A stretch of DNA of 64,000 nucleotides from BD2-11 clade cluster bacterium bin43 (GCA_002238605.1 MPMR01000018.1:1-64000), one strand, 5' to 3'. Shown: positions 9,046 through 17,958, numbered from the stretch's first letter. Notes: generated by a model from the letters alone, not told the origin. Translations and numbers: made by a program.

Positions 9046-10262
9046 ACACCCGTGCCCGTTCCCGCATCGCCTGCCGGTTGGCGGCCGCGGCTCCCTTCGC
9101 GGCCGCCACCCTCGCGCTCCTCGCCTTCGCAGCACCCCGGCCGCTGCTCGCCCAGTCGCTCATCGGCAGCCAGGGCCTGGGCATTCCCCTGGAGGCGCTC
9201 GACGGGCGATCGCGCGCGCTCGGCTCGGTGGGGGTCGGTCTCTTCGGCGGCGCCGTGCTTCCCACGGACCCGGCCCGCGCCAGCCGGATCACCGTCCCCA
9301 GCGTCTCCGTCACCATCCAGCCCAGCCGCGGCGCGGCCACCATCGGCGACGAGATCATCCCGATCGAAGGCACCCGCTTCCCCTTGCTGGCGTTGTCCTA
9401 CCCGGTGCGGAACTACGGGGTCGCCACCTTGTCCTACGGGGGCCTCCTGGAACAGAACTGGAAGGCCGAACGGACCCTTCGTCTCGCCCAGGAGCAGGAC
9501 TCGATCGACGTCGCCGACACCTACGAGTCCGATGGCAGCGTGGGCGCGGCCCGCATCGGCTTCGCGCGCGCCCTGTCCGGAGGCCTTTCGGTCGCGGCGA
9601 ACCTCGGTTTCCACACCGGGACCCAGGTGCGGAGCTTCTCGCGCACCATCGGCGTCGTCGAGGACGAGGAACAGGAGTCCAGCGACCGTTTCCGGGAGCG
9701 CGGGCGCTGGGAAATGACGGGCACCACCTTCGGGCTGGGCGCCATGTGGGATTTTCGCGATTTCCTGCGCATCTCCGGCAGCCTGACCTGGTCCGGCGAC
9801 CTGCGGGCGACCCCTGTGGGGCAGACCGAGGGCGGGGAAGCCCGCTTCGAGCTCCCCACGGAATTCCGCGTCGGCGCGAGCGCGATGCTCACCCCCGTGG
9901 TGGCGGCCACCTTCGGTTTCGGGCGTTCCAACTGGACACCGAGCGAATCGGGCGCGGGCGCGTCCGCGCGGGGCGCCGTCACCACTTTCGGAGGAGGGAT
10001 GGAGTGGTCGGGGATGGGCCTGTTCGGCCGCAGCCTCCCGGTCCGCGTCGGCTACCGCAGCGCCGGACTGCCTTTCTCCATCGACGCCTCGACCCCCACC
10101 GAGAGCGGTTTCGCCGCCGGCTTCGGCTGGAACCTGATCGAGACCGAAACCCTCATCATCGCCGCCTTCGACTTCTCGTACGAGAGAGGCACGCGCGCGA
10201 CGGACTCGATTTCGGAGTCTTTCTCGCGCTACACCTTCTCCTTCCGGGCATCGAGTTTCTGA
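9042..10262 (+). CDS. Predicted outer-membrane beta-barrel protein
   Basis: Has 406 residues with an N-terminal signal peptide (about 1-38, cleavage near PLLAQS). Long runs of alternating hydrophobic residues and glycines then end in a C-terminal Phe (FSFRASSF), as expected of an outer-membrane beta barrel. The general look is FadL/PorV-like, with about 12-14 possible strands, but no family signature allows a specific name. The ATG overlaps the lipoprotein stop (ATGA) and its own stop overlaps miaB. Linkage to the preceding lipoprotein suggests the two form an outer-membrane pair; that is inference. Confidence 0.75.
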   Translation: MNTRARSRIACRLAAAAPFAAATLALLAFAAPRPLLAQSLIGSQGLGIPLEALDGRSRALGSVGVGLFGGAVLPTDPARASRITVPSVSVTIQPSRGAATIGDEIIPIEGTRFPLLALSYPVRNYGVATLSYGGLLEQNWKAERTLRLAQEQDSIDVADTYESDGSVGAARIGFARALSGGLSVAANLGFHTGTQVRSFSRTIGVVEDEEQESSDRFRERGRWEMTGTTFGLGAMWDFRDFLRISGSLTWSGDLRATPVGQTEGGEARFELPTEFRVGASAMLTPVVAATFGFGRSNWTPSESGAGASARGAVTTFGGGMEWSGMGLFGRSLPVRVGYRSAGLPFSIDASTPTESGFAAGFGWNLIETETLIIAAFDFSYERGTRATDSISESFSRYTFSFRASSF

Positions 10263-11767
10263 TGGGCGCCCGGGCCGAAACCGCTCCGGCGGCGTCCGGT
10301 TCCACCGTCAGACTGCCGGTGACGTCCGGCGAGCATCTCCCGGTGGGCCGGGCGAACCCGGCCCCGGCCCCCGGCGTCGCATCCGTCCCCGGCGTCGCAT
10401 CCGTCCCCGCGGACGAACTCCCAGCTCCGGCCCGGAAACGCGTCTACGTCGAGACCTACGGCTGCCAGATGAACATCAGCGACGGCGAGCTGATGGCCGG
10501 CATTCTCGAGCGCCGGGGCTATGCCGTGGCCGATACGCCGGGACAGGCGGACGTGGTGCTGGTCAACACCTGTGCCATCCGGGAACATGCGGAACGGCGC
10601 GTCCTCGGACGGGTGTCGCAGCTGAACGGCCTGAAGCGCGACAACCCCGATCTGGTGATCGGCGTCACCGGCTGCATGGCCCAGCGCATGGGCGACACGC
10701 TTCTGGAGCAGGCTCCCTACGTCGATCTGGTGATGGGCCCCGACGGATACCGCGAGCTGCCCGAGCGGCTCGACGCCCTCTCCGAGCCCGGCCGGCGCCT
10801 CTCTGTCCTTTCCCTGGACCCGTCCGAGAACTACGAGGGCCTCGAGCAGCGCCGCACGTCGCGCATCTCGGCGTGGGTCCCGATCCAGCGGGGGTGCGAT
10901 CACCGCTGCACCTTCTGCATCGTCCCCTACGTCCGCGGGCCCGAGAAGAACCGCCGTCCCGAGGAGGTCCTGGCGGAGATCCGGGGCATCGCCGTCACCG
11001 GCGTCACCGAGGTCACCCTGCTGGGTCAGACGGTGAACTCGTACGCCAGCGGCGAATGGAGCTTCGCCCGCCTGCTCGCCGGCGTGGCCCGCATTCCCGG
11101 CATCCGCCGCGTGCGCTTCACCTCGCCGCACCCGAACGACGTCACCCCCGAACTCGTGGAGGTGATGGCCTCCGAGCCCGCGGTGTGCGAGCAATTGCAC
11201 CTTCCCGCGCAGTCCGGGAACAACCGCACCCTGAAGCGCATGCTGCGCCGTTACACGGTGGAGAGCTTCCTCGAGCGGGTGGAGATGGTGCGCGAGGCGA
11301 TCCCCGACATCGCGCTGTCCACCGACATCATCTGCGCCTTTCCGGGAGAGACCCGAAGCGACTTCGAGGACACCCTGGATCTGCTGCGCACGGTTCGCTT
11401 CGACGACGTCTACACCTATCGCTATTCGCCCCGCGAGGGCACCCCCGCGACCCGCATGCCGGCGCACTGGTTCATCGAGGACGGCGAGGCGGCAGCCCGT
11501 CTGAGCGAGCTGATCGGGGTGGCGCGATCCATCCAGACCGCGATCAACCGCTCGGAGGTGGGACGGGTCGAGGAGGTGCTGGTCGAAAGGGAGGCGCGCG
11601 GTCCGGAGCAGATGCTGGGGCGCACCCGGCGCGGGAAGGTAGTCGCTTTTGCCGCGCCCCCGAGCCTCGAGGGGGCGTACGCGACCGTGGAGCTCACCGG
11701 GACGACCGGCGCCACCTTCACGGGCCGCCAGCTGGCGAATGGATTCCAGCCCCCGGAGCCGACTTGA
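10262..11767 (+). CDS. miaB: tRNA (N6-isopentenyl adenosine-37-C2) methylthiotransferase MiaB
   Basis: Radical-SAM enzyme adding a methylthio group to i6A37 of tRNA. The 501 residues contain a UPF0004 domain (VYVETYGCQMNISDGE, near 60, with further cysteines in NTCAIREHAE and GCMAQ, ligating the auxiliary 4Fe-4S cluster), the radical-SAM motif CDHRCTFCIVPYVRG near 214-228, and a C-terminal TRAM domain (about 435-495). The QMN in the first cysteine motif supports MiaB over RimO or MtaB. The ATG at 10262 overlaps the preceding stop and adds about 58 poorly conserved residues, including a duplicated GVASVP. An internal start cannot be excluded. Confidence 0.95.
   Translation: MGARAETAPAASGSTVRLPVTSGEHLPVGRANPAPAPGVASVPGVASVPADELPAPARKRVYVETYGCQMNISDGELMAGILERRGYAVADTPGQADVVLVNTCAIREHAERRVLGRVSQLNGLKRDNPDLVIGVTGCMAQRMGDTLLEQAPYVDLVMGPDGYRELPERLDALSEPGRRLSVLSLDPSENYEGLEQRRTSRISAWVPIQRGCDHRCTFCIVPYVRGPEKNRRPEEVLAEIRGIAVTGVTEVTLLGQTVNSYASGEWSFARLLAGVARIPGIRRVRFTSPHPNDVTPELVEVMASEPAVCEQLHLPAQSGNNRTLKRMLRRYTVESFLERVEMVREAIPDIALSTDIICAFPGETRSDFEDTLDLLRTVRFDDVYTYRYSPREGTPATRMPAHWFIEDGEAAARLSELIGVARSIQTAINRSEVGRVEEVLVEREARGPEQMLGRTRRGKVVAFAAPPSLEGAYATVELTGTTGATFTGRQLANGFQPPEPT
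10373..10408 (+). repeat. 18-bp perfect tandem duplication in miaB leader
   Basis: Two identical 18-bp units (10373-10390 and 10391-10408) encode GVASVP twice in the N-terminal extension of MiaB. The period is a multiple of three, so the frame is kept. This suggests the N-terminal extension is under little constraint. Confidence 0.85.
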
Positions 11768-12084
11768 CCAGATGGCTGGCGTTTGCCGGGGTGGCGGCCT
11801 TTGTCGGGCTGGTGATCTGGTTTACCGTGCATAATGGCGGCCAGCGCATCACGCTCGACCTGGGATTCGCCCGGTTCTACCGGTTCCCGGTCACGATGGT
11901 GGCCTTCGCGGCGCTCCTGGTGGGCATGCTGGTGATGCTCCTGGCCGGGCTCCACACCGATCTGCGCGTACGCAAGATCCTGCGCGACCGGCTCATCGAA
12001 GAGGCTCGGGCGGAAGGTGGCTCGGACCTGACCCAGCACGACCTCTTCGATGCGGAGGACGCGGATGGCGGCGAGAATACGTAA
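11764..12084 (+). CDS. LapA-domain (DUF1049) small membrane protein
   Basis: A 106-residue protein from a TTG at 11764 that overlaps the miaB stop. It has two membrane helices (about 4-20 and 38-60) joined by a short loop VHNGGQRITLDLGFARFY. A cytoplasmic basic/acidic tail follows (RVRKILRDRLIEEARAE). This arrangement matches the lipopolysaccharide-assembly protein A / DUF1049 family, whose members sit in the inner membrane. Specific function here is unknown. No ATG exists at a suitable place; the TTG is chosen because the first helix begins within five residues of it. Confidence 0.7.
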   Translation: MTRWLAFAGVAAFVGLVIWFTVHNGGQRITLDLGFARFYRFPVTMVAFAALLVGMLVMLLAGLHTDLRVRKILRDRLIEEARAEGGSDLTQHDLFDAEDADGGENT

Positions 12085-12105
12085 ATTGCGTAAAATGCGT
12101 AATTT
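12079..12105. repeat. 9-bp AT-rich tandem triplet at lapA/comEC junction
   Basis: Three 9-base units (12079, 12088, 12097) share the core CGTAA. They form an A/T-rich island that includes the stop codon of the LapA-like gene. AAATT and AATTT at 12083-12087 and 12101-12105 are also inverted. The tract stands out sharply from the GC-rich surroundings. Confidence 0.6.
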
Positions 12106-12180
12106 GGCCGAGGAGGGAAGCGCAACACCTGGATTCCGCCCGTAACCTGGCTGGCCCTGGCCTTCGGGCTGGGGACGGCC

Positions 12181-14475
12181 GTGGTTCACTTGCCGGCGTG
12201 GCTCACGCCGGCGGTGTTGGGCGGATCGCTGCTCGCGCTGCCCATATTTTCATGGGAGCGCCCGCGGCCACCTGCGCGCCGGCCCGGCCGCATGGGGCGC
12301 TTCCGACTGCGGGCCCTTTCGACCGGTCTGTTGCTCGCCCTGTGCGGCGGCGTGCTTCACGGCACGGCCTCGGCCGGCGCGCGCGCCCGGAGTTGCCAGC
12401 TCGCGATCCCGTACGGCGCCACCCTGGAGCTTCACGGCTACTTCGAAGGAGTGCCCGGGGAGGGCGCGGCACCCTTTCTTGCCCGCTCCGGGCTTCCCGG
12501 AGGATGCCGCGCCCGGGTGCGCGCGGTCGTCCGCGACGGCGTTGCCGTTCCGCCCGCCGCCGCCTCGCTGGTGGTCCGCGGCCAGTGGCTGGCGCGCCCG
12601 CTGCGCCGGGGCATGCCCCCCGAGTACGCGGGCACCCTGGTGGTGCGCTCGCTCGAAGTGGACGCCCGGGCCCCCGCTGTCCCGCTCGCCGTCCGCCTGC
12701 GGGCCGTGGTGCGCGAACGCCTCGACGCCCTCTACCCGGCCCGCGCCGGCCTCGGCGAGGCGCTCATCCTGGCCCGCCGCGAGCGTCTCCCGCGCGAGGT
12801 GCGCGACCAGTGGGCGCGGGCCGGCATCGCCCACCTGCTCGCGATCTCCGGCTTCCACGTGGGGGTGATCGCCGGCATTCTTTACCTGCTCGCGCGCCGC
12901 CTCGGGCTCGGTCCCGGCCGGGCCCCGCTGGCGGCCGCCGCCGGAAGCTGGGCCTATGTGCTCGCCATCGGGTCACCGGTCGCGGCCACCCGCGCGGCGT
13001 TCATCCTGGCGGCGCTCGCCGCAGGTCGCCTGCTCGGGCGCCGGGTCTCGTCGCTGGGGGCGCTCGCCACGGCGTTCATCGCGCTGCTCGCGGCCCGTCC
13101 GGACGCCATCGTTTCGGTGGCGTTCCAGCTCTCCTTCGCGGGCGCCGCGGGTCTGGTCCTGCTCGCGCCGCCCGTGAGCCGGGTCCTGCGCACAGGCCGG
13201 CTCGCCCGCCTTCCCTCCGCGCTGCGCATGGGCCTTGCCTCCGGGATCGCCGCCACCGCAGCCACCTTCCCGCTGGTCGCCTGGCACTTCGGGTACTTCG
13301 CGACCGCCGGCATTCCGGTCACCCTGGTGGCGGGGCCGCTGGTCGCAGCCGCCATTCCGGGGCTCCTCCTCTCAATCCTTCTCTCCTTCGTCTCGTTTCC
13401 CCTGGCGAGTATCTTCGCGGGAGGCTCCGACCTGTTCCTTCAGGTCGCCGGCGCCATCGTCTCCGTGGTGGTGGACATCCCCGGCGCCGCGGTCTGGACG
13501 CCGCGCTGGTGGATCGCTGCCGCCACCGCCGCCTTCGCCGTCTACGCCTTCGTCGTCCGCGGCCTCGCCCTTCGCCTGCGTCCCCGGGTGCGCGCCACCC
13601 TCCTGGTCGCCTGCCTCGCGGCCGCGCTGGTGGCCTGGCCCATTCCCGCGCTCGTCGGGCGCGGCGGCGCCATGGAGCTGGTCTTCCTGGACGTGGGGCA
13701 GGGCGACGCGGTGGCCATCCGCACCCCCGGAAGCCGATGGATCCTCATCGACACCGGCCCGCGCTCGCGCACCTTCGATTCCGGGGAACGCATCGTCGTC
13801 CCCTACCTGCGCAGGAGGGGCGCCGCCCGCCTGGAGGCGCTGATCCTCACCCATCCGGACCTGGACCACATCGGCGGAGCCAACGCCGTCCTCTCGGAAC
13901 TCACCGTGCTCCGAGTGCTCGACCCCGGAACCGCCGCCGCCCGTCCCGCCTACGTCGCCGCCCTGGAGCGGGCGCAGGCCCGGGGCGCCACCTGGTTCGC
14001 GGCGCGCGCCGGGGACCGCGTCTCCGCGGACGGCGTCACCCTGGAAGTGCTGCACCCGGGAGGCGCCGCCGACTCAGCCGCCAGCGACGAAGCCAACGAC
14101 CAGTCCGTCGTCGTGCTGCTGCGCTATGGCGACTTCACCGCACTGCTCCCCGGCGACGCGCCCGCCGCGGTGGAAGAGGCGCTCCTGGACGCGGGCCGCA
14201 TCCCGCCCCTCGTCCTCCTCAAGGCCGGCCACCACGGCAGCCGCACCTCGACCGCGTGGAGCCTCGTCGAGTTCACGCAGCCCGAGCTGTCGGTCATCTC
14301 GGCGGGTGCCCGCAACCGCTACGGACACCCACACCGGGTGGTGCTCGACCGTCTCGAGCGCGTCGGCGCCGACCTCGCCCGCACGGACCTCCAGGGCATC
14401 GTGCGGGTTCGCGCCTTCCCCACGGGGGACTTCACGCTCTCTGTGGAACGCTGCCCGGTGCTGGCGGAGTGTTGA
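12181..14475 (+). CDS. comEC: DNA internalization competence protein ComEC/Rec2
   Basis: Inner-membrane channel for uptake of single-stranded DNA in natural transformation. The 764 residues have N-terminal helices and an extracytoplasmic DUF4131 domain (about 70-180), then the competence domain with its signature HLLAISGFHVGVIAGILY near 220 and about eight helices to 490. A C-terminal metallo-beta-lactamase domain follows, with LDVGQGDAV near 505, LTHPDLDHIGG near 558 and KAGHHGSRTST near 682. The GTG at 12181 is the first standard start. However, the frame reads hydrophobic and ComEC-like from about 12130, directly after a strong GAGGAGGG at 12110-12117, so the true N-terminus may lie upstream at a non-standard codon. 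Other pilus/Com genes are not in the window. Confidence 0.93.
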   Translation: MVHLPAWLTPAVLGGSLLALPIFSWERPRPPARRPGRMGRFRLRALSTGLLLALCGGVLHGTASAGARARSCQLAIPYGATLELHGYFEGVPGEGAAPFLARSGLPGGCRARVRAVVRDGVAVPPAAASLVVRGQWLARPLRRGMPPEYAGTLVVRSLEVDARAPAVPLAVRLRAVVRERLDALYPARAGLGEALILARRERLPREVRDQWARAGIAHLLAISGFHVGVIAGILYLLARRLGLGPGRAPLAAAAGSWAYVLAIGSPVAATRAAFILAALAAGRLLGRRVSSLGALATAFIALLAARPDAIVSVAFQLSFAGAAGLVLLAPPVSRVLRTGRLARLPSALRMGLASGIAATAATFPLVAWHFGYFATAGIPVTLVAGPLVAAAIPGLLLSILLSFVSFPLASIFAGGSDLFLQVAGAIVSVVVDIPGAAVWTPRWWIAAATAAFAVYAFVVRGLALRLRPRVRATLLVACLAAALVAWPIPALVGRGGAMELVFLDVGQGDAVAIRTPGSRWILIDTGPRSRTFDSGERIVVPYLRRRGAARLEALILTHPDLDHIGGANAVLSELTVLRVLDPGTAAARPAYVAALERAQARGATWFAARAGDRVSADGVTLEVLHPGGAADSAASDEANDQSVVVLLRYGDFTALLPGDAPAAVEEALLDAGRIPPLVLLKAGHHGSRTSTAWSLVEFTQPELSVISAGARNRYGHPHRVVLDRLERVGADLARTDLQGIVRVRAFPTGDFTLSVERCPVLAEC

Positions 14476-14661
14476 CGGACGAGGAGGGTGCCCCAACAGA
14501 TCAGCTTTCCGCTGGCTCGGAACGACGCCACCCAGAGATGGCTCGATGGGACTCCTGGCCGCAGACAGGGCGGCCCGAACCCTACCCTGGAGCCCGTGCT
14601 CCTGCGACATTGCCAGCCAGAACACGAGAAACCCTCACGCCCGTCCCCGTCCCGCCACTCC

Positions 14662-15744
14662 ATGCGCTCTCGCACGCTCGTGCCCACCCTCGGCGCGTTC
14701 CTCGAAGGCGAGGAGGCCGCCCATTCGTCCGCACCGCCGGACTGGATTCACCTGCTCACCGGCCTCGCCCGCGCGGGCACCCGCATCGCCCGGGTGGTGG
14801 CGCGCACGGGATTGACCGGAACCCTGCCGCGCACGGGCGACCGCAACATCCACGGCGAGGCCGCCACCCGCATCGACCAGTACGCCCACAACGCGGTCGT
14901 GGAGGAGGTCGCGGCGGACGAGATGCTGTGTTGCATCATCTCCGAAGAGGCCGAGGATCACATGTCCATTCCGTCGAGTCACCCGGACGGAGGCTGTATC
15001 CTCGCGCTCGACCCGCTCGACGGATCGTCCAACCTGGGGGTGAATGTCCCGGTGGGCACCATCTTTTCCCTGCTGCCACGTGCCAGGCCCGACGCCACGG
15101 ATTGCGGATCCGATGATGAGACGGGCTGCCGGTCCGACGATGCCCCCGGTTCCGCCCTCGCCCCCTCGGAGATTCTCCGTCCCGGCCGCGACCAGATCGC
15201 CGCGGGCTATATCCTCTACGGGGCCGCCACGGTGCTGGTCTACACCAGCGGGCGCGGCGTGCACGGCTTCATCCGGGACCCGGAGAGTGGCGAGTTCCTC
15301 CTCAATCGGCGCGACATGCGCATTCCCTCGCCGTCCGCTCTGCACTACTCGACCAACGAGGCCTACACGCGCCGGTGGGACCCTCGCCAGCACGATCTCG
15401 TGCGCCACTTCAAGAGGCCTCCGCCGAAAGGAGCCAAAGGCTTTTCGGCACGCTACATCGGCTCGCTGGTGGCCGACATCCACCGAACCCTTCTGGTGGG
15501 CGGACTCTTCATGTACCCCGCCTTTCGAGGGAAGCCGGAGGGGAAGCTGCGCCTGATGTACGAGGCGGCGCCCATGGCCCTGATCATGGAGCAGGCGGGA
15601 GGAAGGGCCACCAACGGCACCGAGGACATCCTCGACCTTCGTCCGCGGGACATTCACCAGCGCACCCCGCTCTTTGCCGGGGCACGGGAGTTGGTGGACC
15701 TGGCCGCCTGCCATCTCGGACGAGAGGCGACGGATTCAGAGTAG
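14662..15744 (+). CDS. fbp: Fructose-1,6-bisphosphatase class I
   Basis: Gluconeogenic phosphatase producing fructose-6-phosphate. Metal and substrate motifs are present: EEAEDHM near 97, LDPLDGSSNLGVNVPVGT near 115-132, GGLFMYPAF near 280 and MYEAAPMALIMEQAGG near 297. The ATG at 14662 gives 360 residues beginning MRSRTLVPTLGAFLEGEE, matching the family start. The frame is open to 14488, but that part is unlike any FBPase. A 30-residue Asp/Ser/Cys-rich insertion (RPDATDCGSDDETGC region) interrupts the loop after the first metal site and is encoded by an imperfect DNA duplication. The 186 bases between comEC and fbp hold nothing else recognised. Confidence 0.95.
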   Translation: MRSRTLVPTLGAFLEGEEAAHSSAPPDWIHLLTGLARAGTRIARVVARTGLTGTLPRTGDRNIHGEAATRIDQYAHNAVVEEVAADEMLCCIISEEAEDHMSIPSSHPDGGCILALDPLDGSSNLGVNVPVGTIFSLLPRARPDATDCGSDDETGCRSDDAPGSALAPSEILRPGRDQIAAGYILYGAATVLVYTSGRGVHGFIRDPESGEFLLNRRDMRIPSPSALHYSTNEAYTRRWDPRQHDLVRHFKRPPPKGAKGFSARYIGSLVADIHRTLLVGGLFMYPAFRGKPEGKLRLMYEAAPMALIMEQAGGRATNGTEDILDLRPRDIHQRTPLFAGARELVDLAACHLGREATDSE

Positions 15745-15757
15745 TACCAGGTACTAC
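15741..15757. other. Palindrome over the fbp stop codon
   Basis: GTAGTACC and GGTACTAC (8-bp arms, one central base) span the fbp stop in the 39-base gap between the convergent fbp and the LRR gene. A one-base centre makes it a poor hairpin and there is no T tract, so it is more like a protein-binding palindrome. It adjoins an ACTACCGG core related to the palindromes at 38863 and 49426. Confidence 0.4.
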
Positions 15758-15783
15758 CGGGGCCTGAGCCCGCCGGCAGCCTG

Positions 15784-16770
15784 CTACGGGCAGTTCGACG
15801 TCACCGTGGCGCGCTTCTCCCTGAGCATCTCGATGTCCTCGCAGGAAACGGAGGTTCGCTCCAGCTTCACCGCGTCGTCCCTGCCGACGCCCGGGTTGTC
15901 GAGGAGCGGCTGGATGTCGCTCAGCTCCCGGTTGTCGTGGAGATGCAGGGTGGTCAGATAGATCATGTCGATCAGCGGGCTCAGGTCGGTCACCGTGGTC
16001 TGCTCGAGGCCGATGAGCAGCAGGTTGTCGAGTTCGGTCAGGGCCGACAGGTCGGGGACGGTGTTTCGGCCGACATCCAGCGTCTGAAGCGCCCACAGGC
16101 CAATGACCGGGCCGAGGTCGGTAATGTCGTTGTTGTAGAGTTCCAGCCGCAGCAGAGTTTCCAGCCCCGCGAGCGGCGTGAGGTCGCTGATCCGGTTGTT
16201 CGACCCGCCGAGTTGTTCGAGCTGGCTCATGTTGCGGACGGGCGACAGGTCGGAAACCTGGTTGTCGCCGAAGCTGAGAGCGAACATGCTGGTGAGTCCG
16301 GAGAGCGGGCTCAGATCGGTGATCGAATTCTCGCGCACGTCGAGGTATTCGAGCCCGGTCAGCGCCGCGAGCGGGCCAAGATCCTCGATCCCGTTCCCGG
16401 CAACCAGCAGCTCTGTGAGCCCGGTCAGGTTCTCGATTCCGGAGAGGTTTCGGATGCCTGTGGCATTGACTCCCAGGGACTCCAGCGAGGCGACGCGCCC
16501 GCAGGTGAGCGATTCCTCCGGGGCGAGGTCGAGCGCTGCGCGAATGCCGGCTTCGAGCGCGGGATCCGCGAAGGTCGGGACCGCGCTGTCGTCCGAGCCG
16601 CAGCGCTCTCCGGGGCTCAGGGTGGGTCCCGTCGCATCCCCGCAGGCGCACAGGGCGAAAAGGATTGCCATGGCCCGGACGCGCCCGCCGTTCGGAAATG
16701 GAGAACGCCCCCGCCGGGTGCCCGGCCGATCGCGCTCAGGTCGCCCTGGGGGGTGCATCGATCCGGTCAT
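15784..16770 (-). CDS. Leucine-rich-repeat lipoprotein (internalin-type repeats)
   Basis: Has 328 residues: a basic N-region, a short hydrophobic segment AMAILFALCAC with a lipobox cysteine near 41-43, and a small cap. Eight consecutive 22-residue leucine-rich repeats follow (about 105-281) of the pattern ITDLSPLxxLxxLxxLxLxxNx, and a cysteine-containing C-cap. These repeats are the internalin/SDS22-like class, used for protein binding on the cell surface or in the periplasm. The ATG at 16770 is chosen because GGAGGG lies nine bases upstream; an internal ATG at 16671 would give an unusually short signal. The start overlaps the stop of the next gene upstream by four bases, so both form one operon. 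Ligand unknown. Confidence 0.8.
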   Translation of the reverse strand: MTGSMHPPGRPERDRPGTRRGRSPFPNGGRVRAMAILFALCACGDATGPTLSPGERCGSDDSAVPTFADPALEAGIRAALDLAPEESLTCGRVASLESLGVNATGIRNLSGIENLTGLTELLVAGNGIEDLGPLAALTGLEYLDVRENSITDLSPLSGLTSMFALSFGDNQVSDLSPVRNMSQLEQLGGSNNRISDLTPLAGLETLLRLELYNNDITDLGPVIGLWALQTLDVGRNTVPDLSALTELDNLLLIGLEQTTVTDLSPLIDMIYLTTLHLHDNRELSDIQPLLDNPGVGRDDAVKLERTSVSCEDIEMLREKRATVTSNCP

Positions 16771-17228
16771 GGAATGACCCTCCACATGAGCCGGAAGCCG
16801 GGCGCGAACTTGTCCAGCGGCGGCTCGGGGGTTTCCTGCCCGCCGCCGGTCTTTCCGACGGTCCGCGCCCAGCTGATGGAAACCGCCAGGAATCCGGCGG
16901 CCAGACCGGCCGTTTTGACCGGGTCGAACTGCGGGACCTCGAACCCGTGCACATCCGACAACCGCACGCCTCGCCTGGGGGGCGCGAAGGCTCCGACCGC
17001 CACCCGTGCGGATGCCGACACGATCGAGTCGTTCACCACGATCGGACGCCGGATCGTCACCTGGTCCCCGGTGGCGGCGGTGAGGCGCACCTCCGGAGGG
17101 CTCTCGCGGGCGATCCAGCTCGCCGGGGTTTCCATGACCGGCTGCCAGCTCTTGCATCCCGATAGCACCACGAGGGCGAGGATGGCCGCAGTCGAAAACA
17201 CCCGTTCCCGGAAATCCCCCGTCTTCAT
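16767..17228 (-). CDS. Small lipoprotein, unknown function
   Basis: Has 153 residues. The signal peptide with lipobox VVLSGC places the lipidated cysteine at 25. The mature part reads as a small beta domain (about 35-100: PPEVRLTAATGDQVTIRRPIVVNDSIV), then a weakly hydrophobic segment KTAGLAAGFLAVSISWA and a short tail ending VIP. Related small lipoproteins with a 'rvtl..G..v.i..P.v..DSiv' core are common in this kind of genome but have no assigned role. A GGGAGG ribosome site supports the start. Stop overlaps the LRR lipoprotein start (ATGA). Divergent from the gene at 17358. Confidence 0.7.
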   Translation of the reverse strand: MKTGDFRERVFSTAAILALVVLSGCKSWQPVMETPASWIARESPPEVRLTAATGDQVTIRRPIVVNDSIVSASARVAVGAFAPPRRGVRLSDVHGFEVPQFDPVKTAGLAAGFLAVSISWARTVGKTGGGQETPEPPLDKFAPGFRLMWRVIP

Positions 17229-17357
17229 GGCTCGTGCACCTCCCTGCGTTATGGCCTGAATGAAGCAGTCGCCCCTGTCTGTGGCCCAGAACATATGCGA
17301 GGCGGTCGTGTACCTCCAGACTACACCAAGCCAACCTTTCGTTGCCCCGGGACGCCC

Positions 17358-17879
17358 ATGACCTGCCCGACCCAATCGCGGACGCGCGGCGCCGCCACAG
17401 CTTCGGCTCGCCGGGACGCCCGCTTCGATTCCGGCGCCAGGACGGCCCTTTCGGCAACCTCCGGCACCGTGCTCGTGCTCCTGATCGCCGCTTGCGGCGG
17501 AAGTGCCGGGAGCGGGCCCGCGAACTCGCCGGACGCGCCCGCCGGTGCCGAGGCCCAGGCCCGATCCTATCCCCCGAACCAGATCTCGCGCGCCGAGATC
17601 GACGAACGAGGGGCGAACGCGCACAACGCGATGCAGTTTCTCCGCCGCTTCCGGCCGGCCTGGCTGCGCTCACGAGGCTCCAACTCCCTTACCTCCGCGG
17701 GCGCCATGTACGCCGTCGTATACATCGACAACATCCGCCGGCCGGGCGGGCTGAGCGCGCTCTTCCAGGTCCCTCTCAGCGAGGTCCGACGGATGGAGTT
17801 CATCGGCCCCGGCGACGCCACCACGCGCTGGGGAACGGGCCATCAATCCGGGGTGATTCTGATCGTCACCGGGCGCTGA
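17358..17879 (+). CDS. Small lipoprotein with a degenerate TonB-receptor plug-like domain
   Basis: Has 173 residues. A basic N-region is followed by a hydrophobic segment VLVLLIAAC with a lipobox cysteine near 46, then a low-complexity linker. The C-terminal half (about 105-173) reads like the end of a receptor plug: YAVVYIDNIRRPGG, VPLSEVRRMEFIGPGDAT, then GHQSGVILIVTG. These match the 'yIDG..., ...IE.i.Gp.aa..yG..a.GVI.I.T' pattern of SusC plugs. There is no barrel. ATG 17358 was chosen; an upstream ATG at 17295 only lengthens the N-region. The divergent gap 17229-17357 shows no clear promoter. Plug similarity is my reading of the pattern and needs a profile search. Confidence 0.55.
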   Translation: MTCPTQSRTRGAATASARRDARFDSGARTALSATSGTVLVLLIAACGGSAGSGPANSPDAPAGAEAQARSYPPNQISRAEIDERGANAHNAMQFLRRFRPAWLRSRGSNSLTSAGAMYAVVYIDNIRRPGGLSALFQVPLSEVRRMEFIGPGDATTRWGTGHQSGVILIVTGR

Positions 17880-17906
17880 CCGTCACCCTGCCCGAGCGCG
17901 CCACCC

Positions 17907-17958
17907 AAAAAACGAACCGGAGGCAAGGCCCGACGGCCCCGCCTCCGGTTCTCTCTTT
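17907..17958. terminator. Bidirectional intrinsic terminator
   Basis: A perfect 10-bp inverted repeat AACCGGAGGC (17915-17924) / GCCTCCGGTT (17941-17950) encloses a 16-base loop that can add a GGCC/GGCC inner stem. A pyrimidine tail CTCTCTTT follows on the plus strand, and AAAAAA precedes at 17907-17912 (a U tract for the minus strand). It sits between the convergent genes ending at 17879 and 18022, serving both. Confidence 0.85.

Noticed and set aside
15741-15757. Terminator between fbp and the LRR gene
   Set aside because: The palindrome has a one-base centre and no T tract on either strand.
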